Part shown: in pieces, positions 1 through 9,019 of the stretch
Position numbering within the stretch: the first letter of the stretch is position 1
Layout of the letters: the number at the start of each line of letters is the position of its first letter
Assembly: GCA_018971455.1 (NCBI GenBank)
Contig: JAGXAV010000051.1
Location: 1 to 9,019, forward strand
DNA from: Rhodospirillales bacterium
Lineage (GTDB): Bacteria > Pseudomonadota > Alphaproteobacteria > Acetobacterales > Acetobacteraceae
DNA: 9,019 nt
Reading direction: 5' to 3'
Notes under the pieces: model-generated
The model's database searches: none
Told to the model about the DNA's origin: nothing
Seen by the model: the letters and a program-made list of their open reading frames with translations, nothing else
Program-made: the position numbers and the translations under genes

Positions 1-844
<844 letters not shown>

Positions 845-890
845 TGGCGGGCTTCTAGCATGCGCGCCGCCCTTGTCGCCCCCCGGCCTG

Positions 891-906
891 TGGCACGCGG
901 CTTGCT
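891..906 (+). promoter_or_regulatory. Sigma-54 (RpoN) -24/-12 promoter, rightward
   Basis: The bases TGGCACG (891-897), four spacer bases, then TTGCT (902-906) match the sigma-54 consensus TGGCACG-N4-TTGCW at every defined position. The invariant GG (892-893) and GC (904-905) are separated by exactly 10 bases, as required. The predicted transcription start is near 917, giving a leader of about 139 bases before the first importer gene at 1056. The site lies in the only sizeable intergenic region of the window and points at the importer operon. Sigma-54 promoters need an activator bound upstream, which here would fall inside the 5' end of the divergent Uup gene; I found no convincing NtrC-type palindrome there. 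Consensus fit and position are observed. Nitrogen control is an inference, because RpoN also serves other regulons. Confidence 0.75.
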
Positions 907-930
907 GAAAATCGCGGCACGAGGTGCGGC

Positions 931-1059
931 ATGAATATCTGGTCACTTGCCTCTGCGCGATGTGAGAGGCAGGCTTGCTTTGGCGACATGACTTGTTCAT
1001 GGTCTGCGCCTTGTGGCCGCGCTGGCCACCTGCACAAACAAGGGAGTTCCTGCGAATGA
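931..1059 (+). other. Possible 42-codon leader ORF overlapping the livK-type start
   Basis: An ATG at 931 opens a 42-codon frame ending in TGA at 1057-1059, so its stop overlaps the ATG of the binding-protein gene (ATGA at 1056-1059). A Shine-Dalgarno-like GAGGT lies at 921-925, just downstream of the start predicted for the sigma-54 promoter. The peptide would begin MNIWSLASARCERQ and contains five cysteines and two tryptophans, with no signal peptide or recognisable domain. Its third positions are much less GC-rich than in the neighbouring genes, so it does not look like a conserved protein. If translated, it would act as a leader peptide coupling translation into the next gene. An open frame this short can easily occur by chance. 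Confidence 0.25.
946..1029 (+). promoter_or_regulatory. Leader region with three successive stem-loops
   Basis: Three inverted repeats follow one another in the leader. The first pairs 946-954 with 965-973 (core TGCCTCT/AGAGGCA, nine pairs with one G-U, ten-base loop). The second pairs CATGA 987-991 with TCATG 997-1001 (five-base loop). The third pairs GTGGCC 1013-1018 with GGCCAC 1024-1029 (five-base loop). The third ends 11 bases before the AGGGAG ribosome-binding site at 1041-1046. None is followed by a run of T, so they are not ordinary intrinsic terminators. They could be a leader RNA affecting translation or mRNA stability, or the first repeat could be a protein operator. The repeats are observed; any function is inferred. 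Confidence 0.4.
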
Positions 1060-2294
1060 TTACGCGTCGTTCCGCTTTCAAGGCCGCCGCCGGAATCGCG
1101 GCTGCCACCGCACTGGGCGCGCCGCACGGCGCGCTGGCCGCCGACAAGGTGATTGATGTCGGGGGCGATTTCTCCTTCACCGGGGCTGATGCTGAATCCG
1201 CGCAGCGCGTCGCCAACGGCGCCATCATGGCGTTCGACGACGCCAACAAGAACCACGAGGTTCCGGGCTACACCTTCAACCTCATCAAGTTCGACGACGG
1301 CACGGCGACCGCGGGCCAGTATGACCCGGCGCAGGCGGCGACGAATGCCCGCAAGATGGTCTCGGACACCAACATGGTGGCCGCGGTGGGGCCGCAGATG
1401 TCCGGCGCCGGCAAGGCGATGGCGCCGATCCTGAGCGCCGGCGACCTGGCGATCATCACGCCGTCCTCGACCAACCCGGACATCACGGACCCGAAATTCG
1501 CCGCCCAGTACCGCCCGGCGGGCAAGCCGATCTACTTCCGCACGGTGGCCACGGATGCCTACCAGGGCCCGAACATGGCCAACTACATGAAGGAGACGCT
1601 GCACGTTAAGACCGTCTATATCCTCGACGATTCCGGGGCGTATGGCGTGGGTCTGGCCGATGCGTTCCAGGCGCAGGCGACGAAGATCGGCCTCAAGGTG
1701 CTCGGCCGCGACCGGCTCGACCCGAAGGCGGCGGATTATTCGGCGGTGCTGACCAAGATCAAGTCGCTCAACCCGGACGCGCTGTATTTCGGCGGCGTCG
1801 GCCAGGCCGGCGTGAAGCTCGCCAAGCAGTCCTATGACATCATTCCGAAGGTCATCAAGGCCGGCGGCGACGGCATGCAGAGTGCCGACCTGCTCTCCGG
1901 CGCCGGCTTCCCGGCGGTCGAGGGATGGTATGCGACGATCGCGGCACCGCACGTGTCCGACGACCCGCAGCTGGCCGATTTCTCGAAGCGCTATTTCGCG
2001 CGCTTCAAGATGCAGCCCGACGACTACACCATCACCAACTACGATGGCGCCTGGGCGATCATCAACGCGGTGAAGGCGGTGATCAAGGCGGGCAAGCCGG
2101 TGAACCGTTCGAACGTGCGCGACGCGCTGCAGAATGTGAGCTTCACCTCGCTGCAGGGCCCGATCGCGTTCGACGCCAATGGCGACCTCAAGAACAAGGT
2201 CATCAGCGTCTTCCAGATCCGCAAGGATGCCAGCAAGCCGCTGAACGATCCGAACGCTCAGTACAAGTATATCGGCGTGGCTCCGCAGGCCTGA
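1056..2294 (+). CDS. livK: Branched-chain amino acid type ABC transporter substrate-binding protein (LivK/HAAT family)
   Basis: This 412-residue periplasmic protein captures the solute for the importer encoded downstream. The start at 1056 is chosen because AGGGAG (1041-1046) sits nine bases upstream and because a signal peptide begins there. MITRRSAFK carries a twin-arginine-like motif, followed by an Ala-rich stretch and a likely cleavage after ALA at residue 28, suggesting Tat or Sec export. The mature part is a Peripla_BP_6-type two-lobed fold: the strand VIDVGGDFSFTGADAES (32-48), the first-lobe block AAVGPQMSGAG (109-119), the ligand-contact region ITPSSTNPDIT (134-144), FRTVATDAYQG (161-171), the second-lobe start VYILDDSGAYGVG (187-199), and YDGAWAIINAV (329-339) near the C-terminus. 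Length is normal for the family after allowing for the signal. Family members bind leucine/isoleucine/valine, other amino acids, amides, urea or aromatic acids; the sequence does not show which. It is the first gene of the operon, under the sigma-54 site at 891-906. Confidence 0.93.
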   Translation: MITRRSAFKAAAGIAAATALGAPHGALAADKVIDVGGDFSFTGADAESAQRVANGAIMAFDDANKNHEVPGYTFNLIKFDDGTATAGQYDPAQAATNARKMVSDTNMVAAVGPQMSGAGKAMAPILSAGDLAIITPSSTNPDITDPKFAAQYRPAGKPIYFRTVATDAYQGPNMANYMKETLHVKTVYILDDSGAYGVGLADAFQAQATKIGLKVLGRDRLDPKAADYSAVLTKIKSLNPDALYFGGVGQAGVKLAKQSYDIIPKVIKAGGDGMQSADLLSGAGFPAVEGWYATIAAPHVSDDPQLADFSKRYFARFKMQPDDYTITNYDGAWAIINAVKAVIKAGKPVNRSNVRDALQNVSFTSLQGPIAFDANGDLKNKVISVFQIRKDASKPLNDPNAQYKYIGVAPQA

Positions 2295-2327
2295 TCAGAG
2301 CGCACTGACGGGTTGAGGAGTGGATAT

Positions 2328-3257
2328 ATGACCGTTTTCGATGTCTATCTGCAACAGGTTATCAATGGGCTGAACCTGGGCGCCATGTATGCGCTGCTGG
2401 CGCTCGGTTTCACGCTTGTCTACGGTATCCTGGAGTTGATCAATTTCTCCCATTTCAACGTGTTCATGGTCGGCTCGTTTGTCGCCCTCTACACGCTGGA
2501 AGCCTTCGGACTGTCCGGCCAGACAGTGATCCTGGCCGGGCTGCCGCTGGTGGGGGTGTTGCTCGTGACATTCGCCGTCACCATGACGGTGACGGGCACG
2601 ATCGGGGTGGGGATCGAGCGGTTCCTGCTGCGCAGGCTGCGCGCAGTGAAGGGGCCGGCGGCGATGATCACCACGATCGGCGTGTCATATATCCTGTTCA
2701 ATATTGTCCTGCTCACCGTCGGCGCGGATACGCATAATTTCGCGAATCCGCTGCCGACGGTGACGTGGGCGATCGGCGGCGCCAGCCTGCGGTTGCGCGA
2801 CGTGCTGATCTGGATCGTCTCGGCGGTTCTGATGATCGCGCTGACCTACTTCGTGCAGTACACCAAGATCGGCAAGGCGATGCGCGCCACCGCGCAGGAC
2901 CCCGAGGCGGCGCGGATGATGGGGGTGGAGGTCGATCGGGTCATCATGACCGCGTTCTTCCTCGGCTCGGCCCTGGCCGGCGCCGGCGGGCTGATCTTCG
3001 GCCTCTACTACAATTTCACCAGCTTCCTGATCGGCTTCACGGCCGGGCTGCGGGCTTTCACCGCCGCCGTGCTGGGCGGCATCGGCAACGTGCCGGGTGC
3101 TATGCTCGGCGGGCTGCTGATCGGGCTGGTGGAGACCATCGGCAGCCAGATCATCGGCGCGTCCTGGGCCGATGTGATCATCTTCGCCATCCTGGTGCTG
3201 GTGCTGGTATTCCGGCCGGCCGGCCTGCTCGGGCGCATCGCGCCCAACAAGTCCTGA
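2328..3257 (+). CDS. livH: LivH-type ABC transporter permease
   Basis: This is a 309-residue inner-membrane protein, one of the two pore-forming subunits of the Liv-type importer. The start ATG at 2328 has GAGGAG (2315-2320) seven bases upstream; an in-frame TTG at 2313 overlaps that ribosome-binding site and is unlikely. The protein is hydrophobic throughout, with about eight membrane segments. LivH family blocks seen are NLGAMYALLALGFTLVYGI (16-34), INFSHFNVFMVGSF (38-51), ITTIGVSYIL (114-123), the cytoplasmic ATPase-coupling loop GKAMRATAQDPEAARMMGV (182-200) and AVLGGIGNVPGAMLGGLLIG (247-266). The length matches the family. The gene follows the binding-protein gene after 33 bases and precedes the LivM-LivG fusion by 12 bases, whose ribosome-binding site overlaps the stop codon of livH. 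Confidence 0.95.
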   Translation: MTVFDVYLQQVINGLNLGAMYALLALGFTLVYGILELINFSHFNVFMVGSFVALYTLEAFGLSGQTVILAGLPLVGVLLVTFAVTMTVTGTIGVGIERFLLRRLRAVKGPAAMITTIGVSYILFNIVLLTVGADTHNFANPLPTVTWAIGGASLRLRDVLIWIVSAVLMIALTYFVQYTKIGKAMRATAQDPEAARMMGVEVDRVIMTAFFLGSALAGAGGLIFGLYYNFTSFLIGFTAGLRAFTAAVLGGIGNVPGAMLGGLLIGLVETIGSQIIGASWADVIIFAILVLVLVFRPAGLLGRIAPNKS

Positions 3258-3269
3258 GGGAGACGCGCC

Positions 3270-5298
<2,029 letters not shown>

Positions 5299-5309
<11 letters not shown>

Positions 5310-6045
5310 TGGGTCGCTGCTGCTGGAGTTCACCGGCATCAATACGTACTATGGCGACCTGCACGCGCTGAAGGACGTCAACTACACGATCGGGCGCGGC
5401 GAGATCGTCAGCCTGCTGGGCGGCAATGCGTGCGGGAAATCGACCACCATGAAGACCATCATGGGCGTGGTAATCCCGGCCACCGGCACGGTGATTTTCG
5501 ACGGCAAGCCGATCGAGAAACTGCCGACCAGCGAGCGGGTGCGCCGCGGCATCGCCCCGGTGCTGGAGGCGCGGCGGCTGTTTCCGCGCATGACGGTCTA
5601 CGAGAACCTGGAGATGGGCGCCTACACCCAGCCCAAGGGCCCGCAATTCAACGAGGATCTGGAGCGGGTCTATGAGCTGTTCCCGCGTGTCAAGGAACGG
5701 CGCAACCAGCTCTCGGGCACGCTCTCGGGTGGCGAGCAGCAGATGGTGGCGATCGGCCGCGCGCTGATGGCCCGGCCGCGGCTGATCTGCATGGACGAGC
5801 CGTCGATGGGTCTCTCGCCGCTCTATGTCGAGCAGGTCTTCGACATCATCCAGACCATCAACAAGCAGGGCACCACCATCTTCATGGTGGAGCAGAACGC
5901 CAACATGGCCCTCTCGATCGCGCACCGGGCCTATGTGCTGCAAACCGGGCGGGTGGTGCTGTCCGGCACGGCGGCGGAATTGCGGGAGAACCCGTCGATC
6001 CGCGAGGCCTATCTCGGCGAGCTGAAGGTGGACGCCGCCGCCTGA
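5299..6045 (+). CDS. livF: LivF-type ABC transporter ATP-binding protein
   Basis: This 248-residue cytoplasmic ATPase is the second ATPase of the Liv-type importer, expected to pair with the LivG domain of the preceding fusion. Its ATG lies inside the end of that gene (11-base overlap), with AGGAG (5288-5292) six bases upstream, so the two are translationally coupled. Motifs: Walker A GGNACGKST (41-49), a good signature LSGGEQQM (142-149), Walker B RLICMDEPS (161-169) and MVEQN (196-200), where LivF proteins normally have glutamine in place of the switch histidine. The Q-loop region reads VLEARRLFPRMTVYENLEMGAY (88-109), whereas E. coli LivF has VPEGRR. Walker A has Ala-Cys where most LivF proteins have Gly-Ala. 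Both changes keep the basic consensus (G-x4-GK-S and the Q-loop-position Glu). The length matches the family. This is the last gene of the Liv-type set. Confidence 0.95.
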
Positions 6046-6071
6046 GGCGGTTTCTCCGGCTGGCCTGCCGG
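6038..6071 (+). terminator. Two small GC-rich hairpins after livF; weak terminator or processing site at best
   Basis: CCGCC (6038-6042) and GGCGG (6046-6050) pair across the livF stop codon, and TTT follows. A second repeat pairs CCGGC (6056-6060) with GCCGG (6067-6071). Both stems are only five base pairs and the T-run is three bases, so efficient termination is doubtful. They lie in the 73-base gap between the two importer gene sets, the widest gap in the same-strand run, and might lower read-through or protect an mRNA end. In DNA this GC-rich such stems are common by chance. Confidence 0.2.
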
Positions 6072-6118
6072 GCGCCGATGTGGCATGGACTCGTTCAACC
6101 GGAAGGGAGAACGGGTCC

Positions 6119-7132
6119 ATGAACATCGCACGGCGTTCGGTCATCTTGGCGGGTGGGGCCATGCTCGCCACACCGCGCGCGCGGGCGGCGCAGCCGGTGC
6201 GCCTCGGTCTGCTGCACACGCTCTCGCCGGCGCCGATGTACATTGCCAAGGAGCGCGGCTATTTCGCCCAGGGCGGGCTTGACGTGGAGTTCCGCTTCTT
6301 TGCCGCGGCCCAACCGATCGCGGCGGCGGTCGTTTCGGGCGACGTCGATATCGGCATCACGGCGCTGACGGGCGGGTTCTACAGCCTGGCGCAGAAGAGC
6401 GGCCTGAAGGTCATCGGCGGCGGGCTGCATCTGGACAAGCACGTCAAGCTGATCGCGGTGCTGGCGTCCAAGAAGGCCTATGCGGCGGGGCTCACCTCTC
6501 TCGACAAGCTCGCCGGCCACTCGCTCGGCATCACCCAGTACGGCAGCTCCTTCCACTACATGGTCTGGCAGCTGGGCGCGCAGTTCCATTTCGATCCCAA
6601 GACGGTCACGCTGCGCCCGCTGCAGGGCATCAGCAACATGGTGGCCGCCGTCAGCACCGGGCAGGTCAATGCCACCATGGCCATCGCCTCGATGGCCGAG
6701 GCGGCCGCGGCGAAGGGCGATGCCCACATCATCGGCTGGGTTGACGACACCGTGCCGTACCAGATCACCGCGCTGTTCACCTCGGCGCACATGCTGACGG
6801 CCCAGCCCGCGGCGGTGAAGGCGTTCTGCGCCGGCTACAAGAAAGGCATCGCCGATTATCGCGAGGCATTCCTGCGCTTCGATGCCGCGGGCAAGCCGGT
6901 CTATGACGCGACGACGGCCGCCGTGCTGCCGATGATCGAGAAATACGTCTTCACCGGGGACCCCAAGGCCGAGGCCAAGATCAAGGCCGGCATCGGCTGG
7001 TACGACAAGGCCGGCGCGCTCGATGTCGCCGATCTCAAGCGCCAGGTGGCCTGGTTCGAGGAGCAGAAGCTGGTCAAGGGCAGGATCGACGTGGCGTCGA
7101 TCGTCGATACGCGGTTCATGCCGACGCGATGA
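6119..7132 (+). CDS. SsuA/THI5-like ABC transporter substrate-binding protein
   Basis: This 337-residue periplasmic binding protein belongs to the nitrate/sulfonate/taurine/thiamine-precursor group (NMT1/THI5-like fold). The ATG at 6119 has AAGGGAG ending about nine bases upstream and opens a signal peptide, MNIARRSVILAGG, with a twin-arginine pair and a likely cleavage after ARA at residue 23; an in-frame GTG at 6080 would spoil it. Family features seen are VRLGLLHTLSPAPMYIAKER (27-46) followed by GYF, the hallmark start in which the protein 'looks like' a product already at work on the membrane side, then GDVDIGITAL (74-83), GHSLGITQYGSSFHYMV (133-149) and VAAVSTGQVNATMAIAS (175-191). Length is typical. 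The ligand cannot be named: relatives bind sulfonates, taurine, nitrate, pyrimidines, riboflavin or other small molecules. Its stop overlaps the start of the ATPase gene (ATGA, 7129-7132), so the pair is translationally coupled. Confidence 0.92.
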   Translation: MNIARRSVILAGGAMLATPRARAAQPVRLGLLHTLSPAPMYIAKERGYFAQGGLDVEFRFFAAAQPIAAAVVSGDVDIGITALTGGFYSLAQKSGLKVIGGGLHLDKHVKLIAVLASKKAYAAGLTSLDKLAGHSLGITQYGSSFHYMVWQLGAQFHFDPKTVTLRPLQGISNMVAAVSTGQVNATMAIASMAEAAAAKGDAHIIGWVDDTVPYQITALFTSAHMLTAQPAAVKAFCAGYKKGIADYREAFLRFDAAGKPVYDATTAAVLPMIEKYVFTGDPKAEAKIKAGIGWYDKAGALDVADLKRQVAWFEEQKLVKGRIDVASIVDTRFMPTR

Positions 7133-7917
7133 CGCCCGACGCCTCCGCGTTGCGCCTGGAGGCCCGGGGCATCCACCACGCATTCGGCGACCTCGTCGTG
7201 CTGGACGGCATCGATCTCGATGTGCCGGCCGGTGAGGTGCTGGTGCTGGTGGGGCCGTCGGGCTGCGGCAAATCCACCCTTCTGAGTATTCTGGGCGGCA
7301 TGCTGAAGCCGGATGGCGGGCAGGCGCGCATGCGCGGGGCCGTGGCGGCGGATTGCCTGAATGCGCTGACCTACGTGTTCCAGGATTTCTCGCTGCTGCC
7401 CTGGCGCAGTGTGGCCGGCAATATCTCGCTCGTCCTGGAAGGCACGCGCCTTTCCGCCGCCGAGCGGCAGAGGCGGATTGCCGACATGCTGGCGCTGACG
7501 GGGCTCTCCGCCTTCGCCGACGCCTGGCCGCGGCAGCTTTCCGGCGGCATGCGCCAGCGCGTCGGCATCGCGCGGGCGCTCGCCGTCAATCCCGCCGTGC
7601 TGCTGATGGACGAGCCGCTCTCGGCGCTCGACGCGCAGACCCGCGCGCTGCTGCTCGACGAGCTGGCCGCCATTATCGCGCGCGCCGGCGTCACGGTGGT
7701 GTATGTCACCCACAACCTGTCCGAGGCCGCGCTGCTCGGCCACCAGATCGTCGTGCTGTCGCGTCGGCCGGGGCGGGTGCGCGAGATCCTGCGCATCGAC
7801 CGGCCGCTGGGCGAAAGGCGGGCGAGCGATCCGGACCTGCTGTCGATCGAGGAGCGGTTATGGGCGCTGATCCGCGACGACGCCGCCGAGGCCGATCGGG
7901 AGATCGAGCATGTCTGA
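7129..7917 (+). CDS. SsuB/TauB/NrtD-type ABC transporter ATP-binding protein
   Basis: This 262-residue cytoplasmic ATPase powers the second importer. All ABC motifs are canonical: Walker A GPSGCGKST (42-50), Q-loop VFQDFSLLPWRSV (83-95), signature LSGGMRQRVGIARALA (137-152), Walker B VLLMDEPLSALD (157-168) and switch histidine H195 in YVTHNLSEA. The run LLPWRSVAGNI and the C-terminal VVLSRRPGRVREI are typical of the nitrate/sulfonate/taurine subfamily (COG1116). Length matches the family. No clear Shine-Dalgarno precedes the ATG; translation is probably coupled through the ATGA overlap with the binding-protein gene. The 3' end overlaps the permease gene by eight bases. The substrate depends on the binding protein and is unknown. 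Confidence 0.95.
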   Translation: MTPDASALRLEARGIHHAFGDLVVLDGIDLDVPAGEVLVLVGPSGCGKSTLLSILGGMLKPDGGQARMRGAVAADCLNALTYVFQDFSLLPWRSVAGNISLVLEGTRLSAAERQRRIADMLALTGLSAFADAWPRQLSGGMRQRVGIARALAVNPAVLLMDEPLSALDAQTRALLLDELAAIIARAGVTVVYVTHNLSEAALLGHQIVVLSRRPGRVREILRIDRPLGERRASDPDLLSIEERLWALIRDDAAEADREIEHV

Positions 7918-8701
7918 GCATGATGCCCCGGTGCCGTTCCGCGCCGGCGGCTTCCTGCCGCGCGAGCACCCGCTGGCAGGTGCCGCGACGCTGATCGCTC
8001 TTCTGCTGCTGTGGCAGGCGGGCGCCTCGCTCGGCTGGTTCTCCACCGCGTTTCTCTCCACCCCGATCGGCATCGCGCGGGCGCTGATCAGCCTGGCGGC
8101 GAGCGGGGAATTATGGGTGAACCTCGCCGCCTCGCTGCAACGCCTTGCGATCGGCTGGGTGGTGGGCACACTGGGCGGGCTTGCGGTGGGCGTGGCGGTG
8201 GGGCTGTTCACGCTGGCGCGCTCGCCGGGGATGGCGCTGGTCTCCGCGCTGTTTCCGATTCCGAAGATCGCGCTCGTGCCGCTGTTCATCATCTGGTTCG
8301 GCATCGGCGAGGGCTCGAAGGATGTCACGCTCGCCTTCGGCGTGTTCTTCCCCACCGTCATCAACACGATGGCCGGCATCGACGCGGTGCCGCGCGCGCT
8401 GATCCGCATGGGCCAGTCCTTCGGGCTGGGGCGCTGGGCGATCCTGCGCAAGATTGTGCTGCCCGGCGCGCTGCCGGCGATCCTGGCGGGGTTCCGCATC
8501 ACCACCTCGACGGCGATCATCCTGCTGGTCGCCGCCGAGATGATCGGCGCCCAGCACGGCATCGGCGCCTTCGTGCTGGAGGCCGGCAATCTCTACGACA
8601 TCGACAATCTGATGGCCGGCATCGTGCTGCTGAGCGTCATCGGGTTGTGCACTTCCTGGCTGATCGGGCGGGTGGAGCGCGCGCTGCTCGGTTGGCGCTA
8701 G
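7910..8701 (+). CDS. SsuC/TauC/NrtB-type ABC transporter permease
   Basis: This 263-residue inner-membrane protein should form the homodimeric channel of the second importer. The ATG at 7910 lies inside the end of the ATPase gene. After a short cytoplasmic N-terminus there are about six membrane segments, starting near AATLIALLLLWQAGASLGWF (25-44). Family landmarks are FLSTPIGIARAL (48-59), LFPIPKIALVPLFIIWFGIG (114-133), and the EAA coupling loop that contacts the ATPase, MGQSFGLGRWAILRKIVLPG (167-186) followed by ALPAILAGFR. Then come VAAEMIGAQHGIGAFV (207-222) and the C-terminal VERALLGWR, both typical of COG0600 proteins. Length is normal. It is the last gene of the same-strand run; its stop is four bases from the stop of the convergent anti-sigma gene, with no intrinsic terminator in between. 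Confidence 0.95.
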   Translation: MSEHDAPVPFRAGGFLPREHPLAGAATLIALLLLWQAGASLGWFSTAFLSTPIGIARALISLAASGELWVNLAASLQRLAIGWVVGTLGGLAVGVAVGLFTLARSPGMALVSALFPIPKIALVPLFIIWFGIGEGSKDVTLAFGVFFPTVINTMAGIDAVPRALIRMGQSFGLGRWAILRKIVLPGALPAILAGFRITTSTAIILLVAAEMIGAQHGIGAFVLEAGNLYDIDNLMAGIVLLSVIGLCTSWLIGRVERALLGWR

Positions 8702-8705
8702 CCGC

Positions 8706-9019
8706 TCAGGCCCGCCACTGCGCCACGAATGCGGCGAGTTCGCCCGGTGCCAGCGTGCCGGCCGCCCAGTAGTCCATGCCCTTGTCGCGCCAGTAGAGCA
8801 GGGCGTTCCTGCCGCGCCGCAGCGCCTTGGGGGGTTGCGGCGCGTGGCCGGGCTCGGGCCAGATGTAGAGTTCCGCCACGCCGTCGCCCCGGCGATAGAC
8901 CAGCACCGGCACGACGCGCCCGTGCACGGCATCGAGCCGGCCGCCGATCAGGGTGAAGCCGGCGGCCTCGGCGCGGGCGGGTGCCAGCCTGTAGGGCAGG
9001 CGGCTCGCGAACCATTGCG
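8706..9019 (-). CDS. Anti-sigma factor, C-terminal part, cut by window edge
   Basis: The frame enters from the right edge and ends at TGA (8708-8706), leaving 103 visible codons. It matches, from memory of the family, the extracytoplasmic C-terminal domain of membrane anti-sigma factors that restrain ECF sigma factors in alphaproteobacteria. Conserved landmarks are WFASRLPY (2-9 of the visible part), GFTLIGGRLDAVHGRVVPVL (20-39), VYRRGDGVAELYIWP (40-54) and the closing DKGMDYWAAGTLAPGELAAF. In most relatives the last block reads close to YWAVSD, so the Ser-Asp is replaced here. The N-terminal cytoplasmic sigma-binding zinc-finger-type domain and the membrane helix would lie beyond 9019, and the partner ECF sigma gene is expected further right. 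It is convergent with the permease gene and probably unrelated to transport. Confidence 0.8.
   Translation of the reverse strand, partial: QWFASRLPYRLAPARAEAAGFTLIGGRLDAVHGRVVPVLVYRRGDGVAELYIWPEPGHAPQPPKALRRGRNALLYWRDKGMDYWAAGTLAPGELAAFVAQWRA

Noticed and set aside
917..927. GCAC-GAG-GTGC as an NtrC binding site
   Set aside because: The half-sites resemble NtrC half-sites, but the three-base spacing is too short (about seven expected). It sits at the transcript start rather than upstream as an enhancer.
975..1055. An in-frame upstream TTG start that would lengthen the Liv-type binding protein by 27 residues
   Set aside because: It would bury the signal peptide behind a non-conserved extension. 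The ATG at 1056 has a well-placed AGGGAG and begins a proper export signal.
855..1952. A 365-codon minus-strand open frame opposite the binding-protein gene
   Set aside because: It is a low-complexity Arg/Gly/Val/His-rich shadow of a well-supported gene and also runs across the promoter region.
6081..6096. TGGCATG upstream of the second binding protein as a second sigma-54 promoter
   Set aside because: At the required spacing the -12 position is TT instead of the invariant GC, so only the -24 half is present.
6045..6118. A strong intrinsic terminator between the two importer gene sets
   Set aside because: The stems are only five base pairs and just three T residues follow, so I list it only as a weak possibility.

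Overview
The window is very GC-rich and densely coded, with strongly GC-biased third codon positions. It has no RNA genes, IS elements, CRISPR arrays or long repeats that I can see, and no gene-free stretch longer than about 210 bases. Codon use, the twin-arginine-type signal peptides, the fused LivM-LivG protein and the type of anti-sigma factor suggest an alphaproteobacterium. A member of the Acetobacteraceae or a relative is my guess, an inference from style rather than from any marker gene.

Layout, left to right. (1) 1-844, minus strand: the N-terminal part of a Uup-type ABC-F ATPase, cut by the window edge. (2) 845-1055: a divergent intergenic region holding a full match to the sigma-54 (RpoN) -24/-12 promoter consensus at 891-906, reading rightward. 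It is followed by a leader with three consecutive inverted repeats and a possible 42-codon leader ORF whose stop overlaps the next start codon. (3) 1056-6045, plus strand: a complete branched-chain amino acid type (HAAT/Liv) ABC importer. It consists of a periplasmic binding protein, LivH permease, a LivM permease fused to the LivG ATPase, and LivF ATPase. (4) 6119-8701, plus strand: a complete nitrate/sulfonate/taurine-type (SsuA/SsuB/SsuC-like) ABC importer of binding protein, ATPase and permease, with overlapping genes. (5) 8706-9019, minus strand: the C-terminal part of an anti-sigma factor, convergent with the permease gene and only four bases from it.

How the parts fit. The seven same-strand genes are spaced or overlapped as one or two operons; the largest internal gap is 73 bases, between livF and the second binding protein. 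If the sigma-54 site is real, the Liv-type importer, and perhaps the second importer by read-through, would be under RpoN and enhancer-binding-protein control. That usually means nitrogen limitation, and would make this a nitrogen-scavenging uptake locus. The actual substrates cannot be read from the sequence. Each importer lies within well-known families. The least ordinary part of the window is the 160-base control region before the first importer gene.
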